Shown: in pieces, positions 53,931-61,103 of the stretch
How the letters are laid out: the number at the start of each line of letters is the position of its first letter
How positions within the stretch are numbered: position 1 is the stretch's first letter
Assembly: GCF_019166065.1 (NCBI RefSeq)
Contig: NZ_JAHTBN010000001.1
Span: 124,001 to 188,000 of the forward strand
DNA length: 64,000 nt
Reading direction: 5' to 3'
Source: Candidimonas humi
GTDB taxonomy: Bacteria; Pseudomonadota; Gammaproteobacteria; Burkholderiales; Burkholderiaceae_B
Program-made: the position numbers and the translations under genes
Notes under the pieces: generated by a model
What the model was told of the DNA's origin: nothing
What the model saw: the letters and a program-made list of their open reading frames with translations, nothing else
Database searches by the model: none

Positions 53931-54572
53931 GTGACCAAGAACAAGAAGAATTTCGAGGCGCTGTTGGCCTCTATCCGCGCCTGCAGGGTATGCCGCGATC
54001 AGCCGCGCTACGGCGGCCCGCTGCCGCATGAACCGCGGCCTGTGATCCAGGTGTCGGAAACGGCGCGTATCTGCATCGCCAGCCAGGCCCCGGGCGCACG
54101 CGTGCATGCAAGCGGCCGCCCGTTCAATGACCGGTCCGGAGTCCGATTGAGGCAGTGGCTGGATATTGAAGAGGGCGACTTCTACGACGCGTCGCGCGTC
54201 GCGATCGTTCCCATGGGTTTCTGTTTCCCCGGCAACAAGCACGACGGCAGCGACCTGCCGCCGCGGCGGGAATGCGCGGAAATCTGGCGGGAACAGTTGT
54301 TCGCGCAACTGCCGAACTTGACGCTGTTGCTGCTGATAGGCGGCTACGCGCAACGCTGGCATCTCGAACGGCTGGTTCCTGGCCTGCCCAAGCGGGACGT
54401 TACGGAAACGGTGCGTTCGTGGCGCGAATTGCGCCGCACGCTGCCGGCGCTGCATGTGTTTCCCTTGCCGCATCCTTCATGGCACAACCAGAATTGGCTC
54501 AAGCGCAATCCATGGTTCGAGGCCGAGGTGCTGCCGGTATTGCGGGCGGATGTGCGCAACGCGCTAGCCTGA
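53931..54572 (+). CDS. Uracil-DNA glycosylase family protein
   Basis: A 213-residue protein of the uracil-DNA glycosylase superfamily. An N-terminal CRVC pair (RACRVCRDQPRYG) recalls the first Fe-S cysteines of family 4/5 enzymes. The active-site region SQAPGARVHASGRPFNDRSG corresponds to the GQAPG...GRPF-x-RSG motif, and HPSWHNQNW to the second motif (HPSP). The usual catalytic acidic or asparagine residue is not obvious, and this subgroup has not been clearly shown to remove uracil. The GTG at 53931 is the most likely start, though its ribosome site is weak. It is convergent with a LysR gene. Confidence 0.88.
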   Translation: MTKNKKNFEALLASIRACRVCRDQPRYGGPLPHEPRPVIQVSETARICIASQAPGARVHASGRPFNDRSGVRLRQWLDIEEGDFYDASRVAIVPMGFCFPGNKHDGSDLPPRRECAEIWREQLFAQLPNLTLLLLIGGYAQRWHLERLVPGLPKRDVTETVRSWRELRRTLPALHVFPLPHPSWHNQNWLKRNPWFEAEVLPVLRADVRNALA

Positions 54573-54604
54573 TCGGGTACTGCCGCTGCAAGCCGATAGG
54601 CCTC

Positions 54605-54629
54605 GCGCCGGCGCCATGCATACCGGCGC
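54605..54629. terminator. Hairpin between convergent glycosylase and LysR genes
   Basis: GCGCCGG (54605-54611) and CCGGCGC (54623-54629) are exact inverted repeats with an 11-base loop, and alternative pairings with GCGCCGG at 54632-54638 exist. It occupies most of the 69-bp convergent gap and may end both transcripts. There is no U-tract. Confidence 0.5.
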
Positions 54630-54641
54630 ATGCGCCGGATC

Positions 54642-55595
54642 CTACACGATAGGCGCCGGCTCGAGCCCTTTCTCGTCGAGGATGGAGGCACCTTCCCAGT
54701 CTCCGCTGCGGATCAGGCCGTGCGCCACCTCCCTGAGCACGACGCGGGTGGCCAGGGCGGCGGGAGACAACTCGTCGTCGGGGTGGCTGGTCAGGATGCT
54801 GCAGCGGTACAGCGATTTATCGGCGATGGGCACCAGCACGATGCGTTCGTCGTTCGTGACCGATACCGCCGAGCTGGGATGGATCGTAGCGCCCATGCCG
54901 GTCTGCACCGCGCCCATCAGGGTGTTCAGCCCGTCGATTTCCGACACCACATTGGGTACGGTGTTGCGCCGCTTGAAGGCGTTCATGATGATGCTGACCA
55001 GGGTGTGCCGGCCGCTGGGCAGGATCAGCGGCAGCTTGGACAGGTGCTCCAGGCGCGTGCTGCGCCCGCGCGGCATGCCGGGCAGGTCGCTGCGACCGAT
55101 GACGTACAGGTATTCCTTGAGCAGCGGCCTGACGTGCATGCGCGGGTCTTCGCCCATGTCGAAGCGCAGGCTCAGGTCGAGCCGGCGGGCGTCGAGCAGC
55201 ACGGTCAGGTAGGCCGAGAGGCCCTCGACGATATTCACCCGTATCTTGGGATAGCGTTCGCGCATGGCGCGGATCAGGGGCAGCGCCAGGCGCAGCGCGG
55301 AGGTAGGCGCCATGCCGATTCTCACCGCGCCCGACAGCCTGCCTTCCTGCGCCGCGTTGGCGGCGATCTCGACCTGGCGCAGCACGGTCTGCGCGTGTTG
55401 CCAGAACTCGATGCCCGCGCCGGTGGGCACGACGCCGGTGGACAGGCGCTGCAGCAATCGGGTCGAGAGTTCGCTCTCGAGGCGGCTGATCTGCTGGCTG
55501 AGGGTCGAGGTGGTCACGTCCAGCTCGAGCGCCGCGCGCCCCATGCTGCCCAGTTCGACGACCCGCACGAAATAGCGTAATTGCCTGAGTTCCAT
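54642..55595 (-). CDS. LysR-family transcriptional regulator of the aldolase/Bug unit
   Basis: A 317-residue LysR protein. The winged helix is at residues 1-60 (MELRQLRYFVRVVELGSMGR, then LDVTTSTLSQQISRLESELS). The effector domain follows from GAVRIGMAPTSALRLALPLI. It is divergent from the class II aldolase gene, with 272 bp between that contain an ATA-N11-TAT element next to its own start. It probably controls the aldolase/Bug/hydrolase/OYE genes. Its overall pattern is like that of the LysR at 37209. Confidence 0.93.
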   Translation of the reverse strand: MELRQLRYFVRVVELGSMGRAALELDVTTSTLSQQISRLESELSTRLLQRLSTGVVPTGAGIEFWQHAQTVLRQVEIAANAAQEGRLSGAVRIGMAPTSALRLALPLIRAMRERYPKIRVNIVEGLSAYLTVLLDARRLDLSLRFDMGEDPRMHVRPLLKEYLYVIGRSDLPGMPRGRSTRLEHLSKLPLILPSGRHTLVSIIMNAFKRRNTVPNVVSEIDGLNTLMGAVQTGMGATIHPSSAVSVTNDERIVLVPIADKSLYRCSILTSHPDDELSPAALATRVVLREVAHGLIRSGDWEGASILDEKGLEPAPIV

Positions 55596-55613
55596 TGCTT
55601 GGATTGATACCTC

Positions 55614-55630
55614 ATAGTGCGGTCTTTTAT
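55614..55630. promoter_or_regulatory. Candidate LysR box (ATA-N11-TAT)
   Basis: ATA (55614-55616) and TAT (55628-55630) are spaced by 11 bases, 19 bp upstream of the LysR start. A second AT-rich inverted repeat, TTTAA-TTTTA-TTAAA (55699-55713), lies in the middle of the intergenic region and may be part of a promoter. Confidence 0.4.
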
Positions 55631-55867
55631 ACGCTCGGTCCGATGGCCTTCGCCGGCCTGGGCGCGCACGGCGGGCCTGGGCCCGAGGGTGGCAAGTCTT
55701 TAATTTTATTAAACCCCTCTTGTGCCGTGCTGTCTAGCGCCTGGCTCGAAGAGGGCATAGAGTTTCGAGATCGAGGTCCGCCGCCCTGGTGCGGCAGCGG
55801 TTTCGCGCGGCTTGCCCGGTACGGGGGGGCCGTACGCCCATTCAGGCAACAATTGCAGAGGTAAGCC

Positions 55868-56653
55868 ATGGCCGATCAGGCATTGAAGATATCTTCCATG
55901 AAGGACAAGTGTTCCCCCGAGGAATGGCAGCGGCGCGTCGATCTGGCCGCCTGTTATCGGCTGGTGTACATGTACGGCATGTCGGACATGATCGCCAATC
56001 ATATTTCGTGCAATGTGCCGGGCGAGGACGGGGCTTTCCTCATCAATGCCTACGGCATGATGTACGAGGAAATCACGGCTTCCAGCCTGATCAAGGTGGA
56101 TCTCAGCGGCAAGATCCTGTCCCAGCCCGACTTCGGCTCCCTGAACTACGGGGTCAACAAGGCGGGTTACGTCATTCATAGCGCCATCCACGAAGCGCGC
56201 CACGACGTGGCCTGCGTCATCCACATCCACAGCTGGCCCACCATGGCGGTGTCGGCGCTGGAATGCGGCCTGCTGCCCATCACGCAGACGTCCATGCGCT
56301 TCCTGAAGATCGGCTATCACGATTACGTAGGCGTGGTGCTCAACGAATCCGAGAAAGAATCCCTGGTGCGCGACCTGGGCGACAGCGAGGCCTTGATCCT
56401 GCGCAACCACGGCGCCATCACGGTGGGCAAGAGCATCGGTGAAGCATTCAACTGGATGCACCGGCTGGAACTGGCCTGCCGCACGCAGCTCGCCGCGATG
56501 GCCTGCAATACGCCGCTGTCCAAAGTCAGCCCGGAAGTGCTGCAGGACACCTGGAACAATTATCAACCCGGCACCCGCCGGCCTTACGGGCTGATGGAAT
56601 GGCCCGCGCTGCTCAGGAAGCTCGATCGCATCGACCCTTCCTATCGCGACTGA
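55868..56653 (+). CDS. Class II aldolase/adducin family protein
   Basis: A 261-residue protein of the class II aldolase/adducin fold. The zinc-binding histidines appear in CVIHIHSWPTMAVSALECGL (His-x-His) and in ALILRNHGAITVGKSIGEAF. The N-terminal helix region is WQRRVDLAACYRLVYMYGMS, and NHISCNVPGEDGAFLINAYG supplies the phosphate-binding-like loop. Members cleave or decarboxylate hydroxy-acid or sugar-phosphate substrates. It opens a rightward unit with a Bug receptor, a metal-dependent hydrolase and an Old Yellow Enzyme, divergent from LysR. The substrate is unknown. Confidence 0.92.
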   Translation: MADQALKISSMKDKCSPEEWQRRVDLAACYRLVYMYGMSDMIANHISCNVPGEDGAFLINAYGMMYEEITASSLIKVDLSGKILSQPDFGSLNYGVNKAGYVIHSAIHEARHDVACVIHIHSWPTMAVSALECGLLPITQTSMRFLKIGYHDYVGVVLNESEKESLVRDLGDSEALILRNHGAITVGKSIGEAFNWMHRLELACRTQLAAMACNTPLSKVSPEVLQDTWNNYQPGTRRPYGLMEWPALLRKLDRIDPSYRD

Positions 56654-56772
56654 CGTTCCGTGCGCCGGCCGCCTGGCCGGGCATCGGGCGTATTTTGCGG
56701 CCTGCGTCCGCCCGGGCGCTGCGCCGCTACCCGCTGTTCATAACTCTTAGATAACGCTCCAAGGAGAACCCC

Positions 56773-57738
56773 ATGTCCACCAACAAGATTTTCAAGCTGT
56801 CCCTGCTATGCGCCGCCATGGCGGCCAGCTCCGCAGCGCTGGCCGCCTATCCCGACCGGACCATCACGATGATCGTGCCCTTCGCCCCAGGCGGCAATCT
56901 CGACATCACTGCGCGCGCCATCGCCCCGGCCCTGTCCAAGGCGCTGGGTGGCGAATCGGTCGTGGTAGAAAACAAGCCCGGCGCCGGCGGCTCCATCGGT
57001 GCGGGCTATGTGGCGCGCACCAAGCCGGACGGCTATACGCTGCTGGTGACCACGCCCAACGCGATCGCCGTCACGCCGTACATGACCAAGACGCCATATA
57101 GCCTCAAGAGCTTCCGCGCCGTCGGGCTGGTGGCCTATACGCCGCTGATCATCGACGTCAATGGCAAGAGCAAGTTCAAGACCATCCAGGACCTGATGAA
57201 ATACGCCTGCGCCAATCCCGGCAAGGTGACGGTGGGCCACTCGGGCATCGGCACTACCAACTACATCGGCCTGATCCGCCTCGAAGAGGCCTCGAATTGC
57301 AAGTTCTCGGCCATCCCCTACAAGGGATCGGGCCCCGCTCTGGTGGATCTGCTGGGCAATCAGATCGACGTGGTTGTCGACCAGCTCAGCAGCTCGGCGC
57401 CGCAGGTCCATTCCGGCAACCTCAAGGCCCTGGCGGTGATGACGGCCAACCGGGTGCCCGACCTGCCCAATGTGCCGACGTTGCAGGAAGCCGGCGTCAA
57501 GGGTGTGGATGCTTCCACCAGCACCGGCCTGCTGGTGCCCGAGAAGACCCCCGACGATGTCGTGAATACGCTCAACAAGGCCCTGCAGAAAGTGGCGCAG
57601 GACCCGTCGGTGCGCAATGTGCTCGGCAAGGTGGGCAGCTCGGCCATTTCGTCCACGCCCGAGAAATTCATGAGCATGATCGACGATGAAAGCAAGATCG
57701 CCGGCAAGCTCAGCGCCGAAGGCAAACTCAAAAAGTAG
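56773..57738 (+). CDS. Bug/TctC-family periplasmic solute receptor (copy 8)
   Basis: A 321-residue receptor. The signal peptide is MSTNKIFKLSLLCAAMAASS, with cleavage near ALA-AYPDRT. The ligand loops are IVPFAPGGNLDITARAIAP, SVVVENKPGAGGSIGAGYVA and HSGIGTTNYIGLIRLEEA. Two cysteines in the mature part (KYACANPGK and EASNCKFS) are unusual for the family and might form a disulfide. AAGGAG lies about 8 bases before the start. It sits between the aldolase and hydrolase genes and is probably their uptake receptor. Confidence 0.93.
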   Translation: MSTNKIFKLSLLCAAMAASSAALAAYPDRTITMIVPFAPGGNLDITARAIAPALSKALGGESVVVENKPGAGGSIGAGYVARTKPDGYTLLVTTPNAIAVTPYMTKTPYSLKSFRAVGLVAYTPLIIDVNGKSKFKTIQDLMKYACANPGKVTVGHSGIGTTNYIGLIRLEEASNCKFSAIPYKGSGPALVDLLGNQIDVVVDQLSSSAPQVHSGNLKALAVMTANRVPDLPNVPTLQEAGVKGVDASTSTGLLVPEKTPDDVVNTLNKALQKVAQDPSVRNVLGKVGSSAISSTPEKFMSMIDDESKIAGKLSAEGKLKK

Positions 57739-57753
57739 GAGATGGCGGTAGAT

Positions 57754-58647
57754 ATGTCGAATGCTTGCTGCGCGCCTCTGGACGCATTCCAGAAACTGAC
57801 TTTCGCGATGCCTGCGAATGCGTGCGATTCCCACGCGCACATATTCGGGCCCTATGATCGCTATCCGCTGGCCGAAGAGCGCAGCTACACGCCGGCGGAA
57901 AACGACGTCGGGCGCTTCCTCTGGCATCTGGACAGGCTGGGAATGGCGCGCGGCGTGCTGGTCACGGCCAGCGCCTGCGGCACCGACAACAGCTCGGTGC
58001 TGGATGCGCTGGGCAAGCATCCGCAGCGCTTGCGCGCCGTGGCGGTCTGCGACGGCAGCACCGACCGCGCCACGCTGGCGGCCTGGCGCGAGGCCGGGGT
58101 GGCGGGCCTGCGCTTCAATCTGTACCGGCTCAATGGCCGTTCGGTATACAAGAACGGCGTGGGCTTCGAGGCGTTGCAGGCGCTGGCGCCGGTCATGCGC
58201 GAGCTCGGCCTGCACGCGCAGATATGGGTGCATGCGCCGGACCTGCCCGACCTGGCGCCGGAACTCGAACAGCTCGGCATCCCCCTGGTGGTGGACCACA
58301 TGGGCCGGATGAATACCGAACTGGGCGTGGACAATCCGGGCTTCAAGAAACTGTGCGCCATGCTGGCCGACGGAACGGCATGGACCAAGATATCGGGGGC
58401 CGACCGCAACACCAAGCGCAGGGGCGATTACAGCGATGTCGATGCCTATGCGCTGAGCCTGCTGCGGGCCAACCCCGAGCATGTCGTGTGGGGCAGCGAC
58501 TGGCCGCACATCAATTATTTCGACCCGGGCCATGTGCCCGACGATGGCGTGCTGCTCAATACCCTGCGGCGCTGGGTGCCCGACGATGCGCTGCTGCAGC
58601 GCGTGCTGGTGGACAACCCTGCGACCCTGTACGGCTTCGAGAAATAG
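57754..58647 (+). CDS. Amidohydrolase-2 (2-pyrone-4,6-dicarboxylate lactonase-like) hydrolase
   Basis: A 297-residue TIM-barrel hydrolase of the amidohydrolase superfamily, closest in pattern to 2-pyrone-4,6-dicarboxylate hydrolase (LigI) and sugar lactonases. The metal or catalytic motifs are ACDSHAHIFGPYDRYPL (His-x-His), LVVDHMGRMNTELGVDN and VVWGSDWPHINYFDPGHVPD with the conserved aspartate. It starts 15 bp after the Bug gene. An in-frame ATG at 57742 is possible but has no room for its ribosome site. A lactonase acting on a product from the aldolase pathway is plausible; the substrate is unknown. Confidence 0.9.
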   Translation: MSNACCAPLDAFQKLTFAMPANACDSHAHIFGPYDRYPLAEERSYTPAENDVGRFLWHLDRLGMARGVLVTASACGTDNSSVLDALGKHPQRLRAVAVCDGSTDRATLAAWREAGVAGLRFNLYRLNGRSVYKNGVGFEALQALAPVMRELGLHAQIWVHAPDLPDLAPELEQLGIPLVVDHMGRMNTELGVDNPGFKKLCAMLADGTAWTKISGADRNTKRRGDYSDVDAYALSLLRANPEHVVWGSDWPHINYFDPGHVPDDGVLLNTLRRWVPDDALLQRVLVDNPATLYGFEK

Positions 58648-58720
58648 TCGGCGGCGCACTTTTTTTGCGTTGCAGCATAGCGTACACTCGGTACCGTGAT
58701 CTCGACACGGAAGTGAAGCT

Positions 58721-59812
58721 ATGATCGATTTATTCAAGCCCGTGCAGTTCGGGGCGACCCAGCTGAATAACCGCATCGTCATGTCGCCGCTGACGCGCAC
58801 CCGCGCGTCGGCCGGCCGCGTGCCCAACGACTTGATGATGGAATATTATCGCCAGCGCGCCGGCGCCGGCCTGATCCTGTCCGAGGCGACCTCGGTGTCC
58901 GCCCAAGGTGTGGGCTACCCCGACACCCCGGGCATCTGGTCCGCCGAGCAGGTGCAGGGCTGGCGCCGCATCACGCAGGCGGTGCACGAGCGCGGGGGCA
59001 AGATGTTCCTGCAACTCTGGCACGTGGGGCGGGTGTCCGATCCCGTCTTCCTCGACGGCGATCTGCCGGTGGCGCCCAGCGCTATACCCTGCGGCGGCCA
59101 TGTCGCCTTGTTGCGTCCCAGGATCGACTACGTGACGCCGCGGGCGCTGGAACTCGCCGAACTGCCCGGCATCGTCGCCGATTTCGAGCGCGGCGCGCGC
59201 AATGCGCTCGAGGCGGGCTTCGACGGCGTCGAAGTCCACGGCGCCAATGGGTATCTGCTCGACCAGTTCCTGCAGGATGGCGCCAACAAGCGTCTCGATG
59301 CGTATGGCGGGCCTGTACAGAACCGCGCTCGTTTGTTGCTGGAAGTCGTCGATGCCTGCATCGGGGTATGGGGCGCGGATCGCGTGGGCGTGCACTTGTC
59401 GCCCCGGGGCGGTGCGCATTCGATTTCCGATTCCAACCCGGCCGCTGTGTTCGGCCAGGTGGCTGCCGAACTGGGCCGGCGTAGCGTGGCCTTTCTATGC
59501 ATACGCGAAGCGCTGGGCCCCGATAGCCTGCTGCCCCTGGTCAAGCGCGCGTTCGGCGGTCCGGTCATCGCCAATGAAGGCTTCGACCTGGACAGCGCGC
59601 AGCAGGTCGTGGATCGCGGCGATGCCGATGCGGTGGCTTTCGGCAAGCTCTATATCGCCAACCCGGACCTGGCGCAGAGGCTGCGTGGTGATCGCCCCTT
59701 GAATCAGTGGGACGCCGGCACTTTCTACGCCTCGGGTCCCCATGGGTATACGGATTACCCGAGCCTGGAATCCGAACAGGATGCCGCCGAGCTGGAGACT
59801 TGCAACGGCTGA
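58721..59812 (+). CDS. Old Yellow Enzyme family NADH:flavin oxidoreductase
   Basis: A 363-residue FMN-dependent ene-reductase. It shows the FMN-binding start NNRIVMSPLTRTRASAGRVP, the glutamine and histidine-asparagine catalytic pair in FDGVEVHGANGYLLDQFLQD, and the phosphate loop GGPVIANEGFDLDSAQQVVD. These enzymes reduce activated C=C bonds, nitrate esters or maleimides with NAD(P)H. It lies 73 bp after the hydrolase gene and may be co-transcribed, acting on an unsaturated intermediate. It has the typical classical OYE length. Confidence 0.95.
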   Translation: MIDLFKPVQFGATQLNNRIVMSPLTRTRASAGRVPNDLMMEYYRQRAGAGLILSEATSVSAQGVGYPDTPGIWSAEQVQGWRRITQAVHERGGKMFLQLWHVGRVSDPVFLDGDLPVAPSAIPCGGHVALLRPRIDYVTPRALELAELPGIVADFERGARNALEAGFDGVEVHGANGYLLDQFLQDGANKRLDAYGGPVQNRARLLLEVVDACIGVWGADRVGVHLSPRGGAHSISDSNPAAVFGQVAAELGRRSVAFLCIREALGPDSLLPLVKRAFGGPVIANEGFDLDSAQQVVDRGDADAVAFGKLYIANPDLAQRLRGDRPLNQWDAGTFYASGPHGYTDYPSLESEQDAAELETCNG

Positions 59813-59823
59813 GCAGGCAGCGG

Positions 59824-59850
59824 GGCCCCGTAGCCGCGGCGGCCCCGTAG
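59824..59850. repeat. 10-bp direct repeat downstream of the OYE gene
   Basis: GGCCCCGTAG occurs at 59824-59833 and 59841-59850 (17-bp period) just before the small lipoprotein gene. The surrounding sequence is GC-rich and could form several weak hairpins. Confidence 0.4.
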
Positions 59851-59894
59851 AATACGAACAAACAGCGCGTGCGCGCAGGCCTCAAGGAGCCAGA

Positions 59895-60290
59895 ATGAAA
59901 GTTTGGATTTGCGGCTTGCTGGCCGCGGGATTGCTGTCGGGTTGCGCGATCGGCATACAGGGAAATTCCCCCACGATTTCCTATACGGTGCCGCGGGATT
60001 ACCTGACGGTATACCACCGTGCGGAAGACCAGGCGCAGAAGTGCCTGCGCGGCCAGAACGCCTATAACGTGCGGGGCAAGCTGGATCGTGCCTCGCGTTC
60101 GGGCAGCGTCGACGTGCTTGCGCCCCTGGGCGACAGCACGGTGGCGCGCACCCAGTTCCAGGCGCTGGATGCCGGGCATACGCGCGTGATCCAGACCGTT
60201 TGGGGGCGTTCCATATGGGATGCCAAGGCGCTGCGGGCCATGCGCGAATCCGTGTTCATGGATACCTCGGTCTGCACCGCGTATCTTTGA
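59895..60290 (+). CDS. Small putative lipoprotein, surface-antigen-like
   Basis: A 131-residue protein with a lipoprotein signal (MKVWICGLLAAGLLSG) and lipobox LLSG-C at residue 17. The mature part begins AIGIQGNSPTISYTVPRDYL and contains EDQAQKCLRGQNAYNVRGKL and a C-terminal MDTSVCTAYL, giving two cysteines. Similar short lipoproteins of unknown function occur in Bordetella-type genomes. AAGGAG lies about 5 bases before the start at 59895; an in-frame start at 59742 lies inside the preceding gene. Confidence 0.85.
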   Translation: MKVWICGLLAAGLLSGCAIGIQGNSPTISYTVPRDYLTVYHRAEDQAQKCLRGQNAYNVRGKLDRASRSGSVDVLAPLGDSTVARTQFQALDAGHTRVIQTVWGRSIWDAKALRAMRESVFMDTSVCTAYL

Positions 60291-60313
60291 TCAGGTCTTG
60301 ATCGGGGATGCCA

Positions 60314-60333
60314 GCCCGGGCCGAAGGCCGGGC
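60314..60333. terminator. Hairpin between convergent lipoprotein and YqeY genes
   Basis: GCCCGGGCC (60314-60322) and GGCCGGGC (60326-60333) form an 8-bp stem with one bulged G and a GAA loop. It lies 23 bp after the lipoprotein stop and is the best terminator candidate in this convergent gap. Confidence 0.55.
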
Positions 60334-60398
60334 AGGCGCCCCTGGCGGGACACCGGCATCGTGTCGGGATGGCCTGGCGCGGGCTGGCGCCCTCAGGA

Positions 60399-60857
60399 TC
60401 AGGCCAGCCTGGCCTTGACTTGGGCCGAAACGGCGGCCATGTCGGCACGGCCGGCCAGTCGCGTTTTCAGCAGGCCCATGATCTTGCCCATGGCAGGACC
60501 GCCGCTCAGGCCTTGAGCGGCGATCTCGGCCATGGCCGCCTGGATGGCGGCATCGACCTCTTCGGCGCTGGCGGCCTGGGGCAGGAATTCCTGCAGCACG
60601 GCCAGTTCGGCCTGTTCCTGCGCGGCGGTTTCGGCACGGCCGGCCTGCTCGAAGGCGGCAATCGATTCGCGCCGCTGTTTGACCTGTTTCTCGATGATGG
60701 CGGTGACGGCGGCGTCATCGAGTTCGAGGCGCTCGTCGACTTCTTTCTGCTTGACGGCAGCCAGCAGGAAACGCAGCGTGCCCAGCCGCGCGGTATCCTT
60801 GGCGCGCATGGCGTTCTTGACGGCCTCGGCCAGCCGAGGCTTGAGCGTGTTGCTCAT
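60399..60857 (-). CDS. GatB/YqeY domain protein
   Basis: A 152-residue protein of the YqeY family, which resembles the tRNA-binding tail domain of the GatB amidotransferase subunit. The motifs are LKPRLAEAVKNAMRAKDTAR, TLRFLLAAVKQKEVDERLEL and the helical C-terminal region LLKTRLAGRADMAAVSAQVK. In many genomes it lies beside rpsU, dnaG and rpoD; here the neighbours are a lipoprotein gene and dnaE2, so that linkage is lost. Its role is not established. The length is normal. Confidence 0.95.
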   Translation of the reverse strand: MSNTLKPRLAEAVKNAMRAKDTARLGTLRFLLAAVKQKEVDERLELDDAAVTAIIEKQVKQRRESIAAFEQAGRAETAAQEQAELAVLQEFLPQAASAEEVDAAIQAAMAEIAAQGLSGGPAMGKIMGLLKTRLAGRADMAAVSAQVKARLA

Positions 60858-61103
60858 GTTTTATTTCCCATAGTCCGGTGCGGGTTTGCGATGGCGGCGG
60901 CAGTTGCCCTGGATAAAACCTGGCCGCGCCTTGCCGGCGCGGCGCGCTTGTTGCGGCGCCTGGAAACCCGCATGCATGTTCCGGCGCCGGCCGATTGCGC
61001 GGCGTCGTGCTACCGGCATTTTACCGTGCGCCGCGCGGGCGCCGGGCAGCGATGTAAATCGCCTGCGCCCTGCCCGTTCGACAGTGAAAGCCGCGGGCGC
61101 TCT
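60858..61103. other. 246-bp gap between dnaE2 and the YqeY gene
   Basis: No gene is supported. rpsU, often adjacent to yqeY, is not present. The stretch contains GC-rich inverted repeats around 60922-60950 but no clear terminator. Confidence 0.4.
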
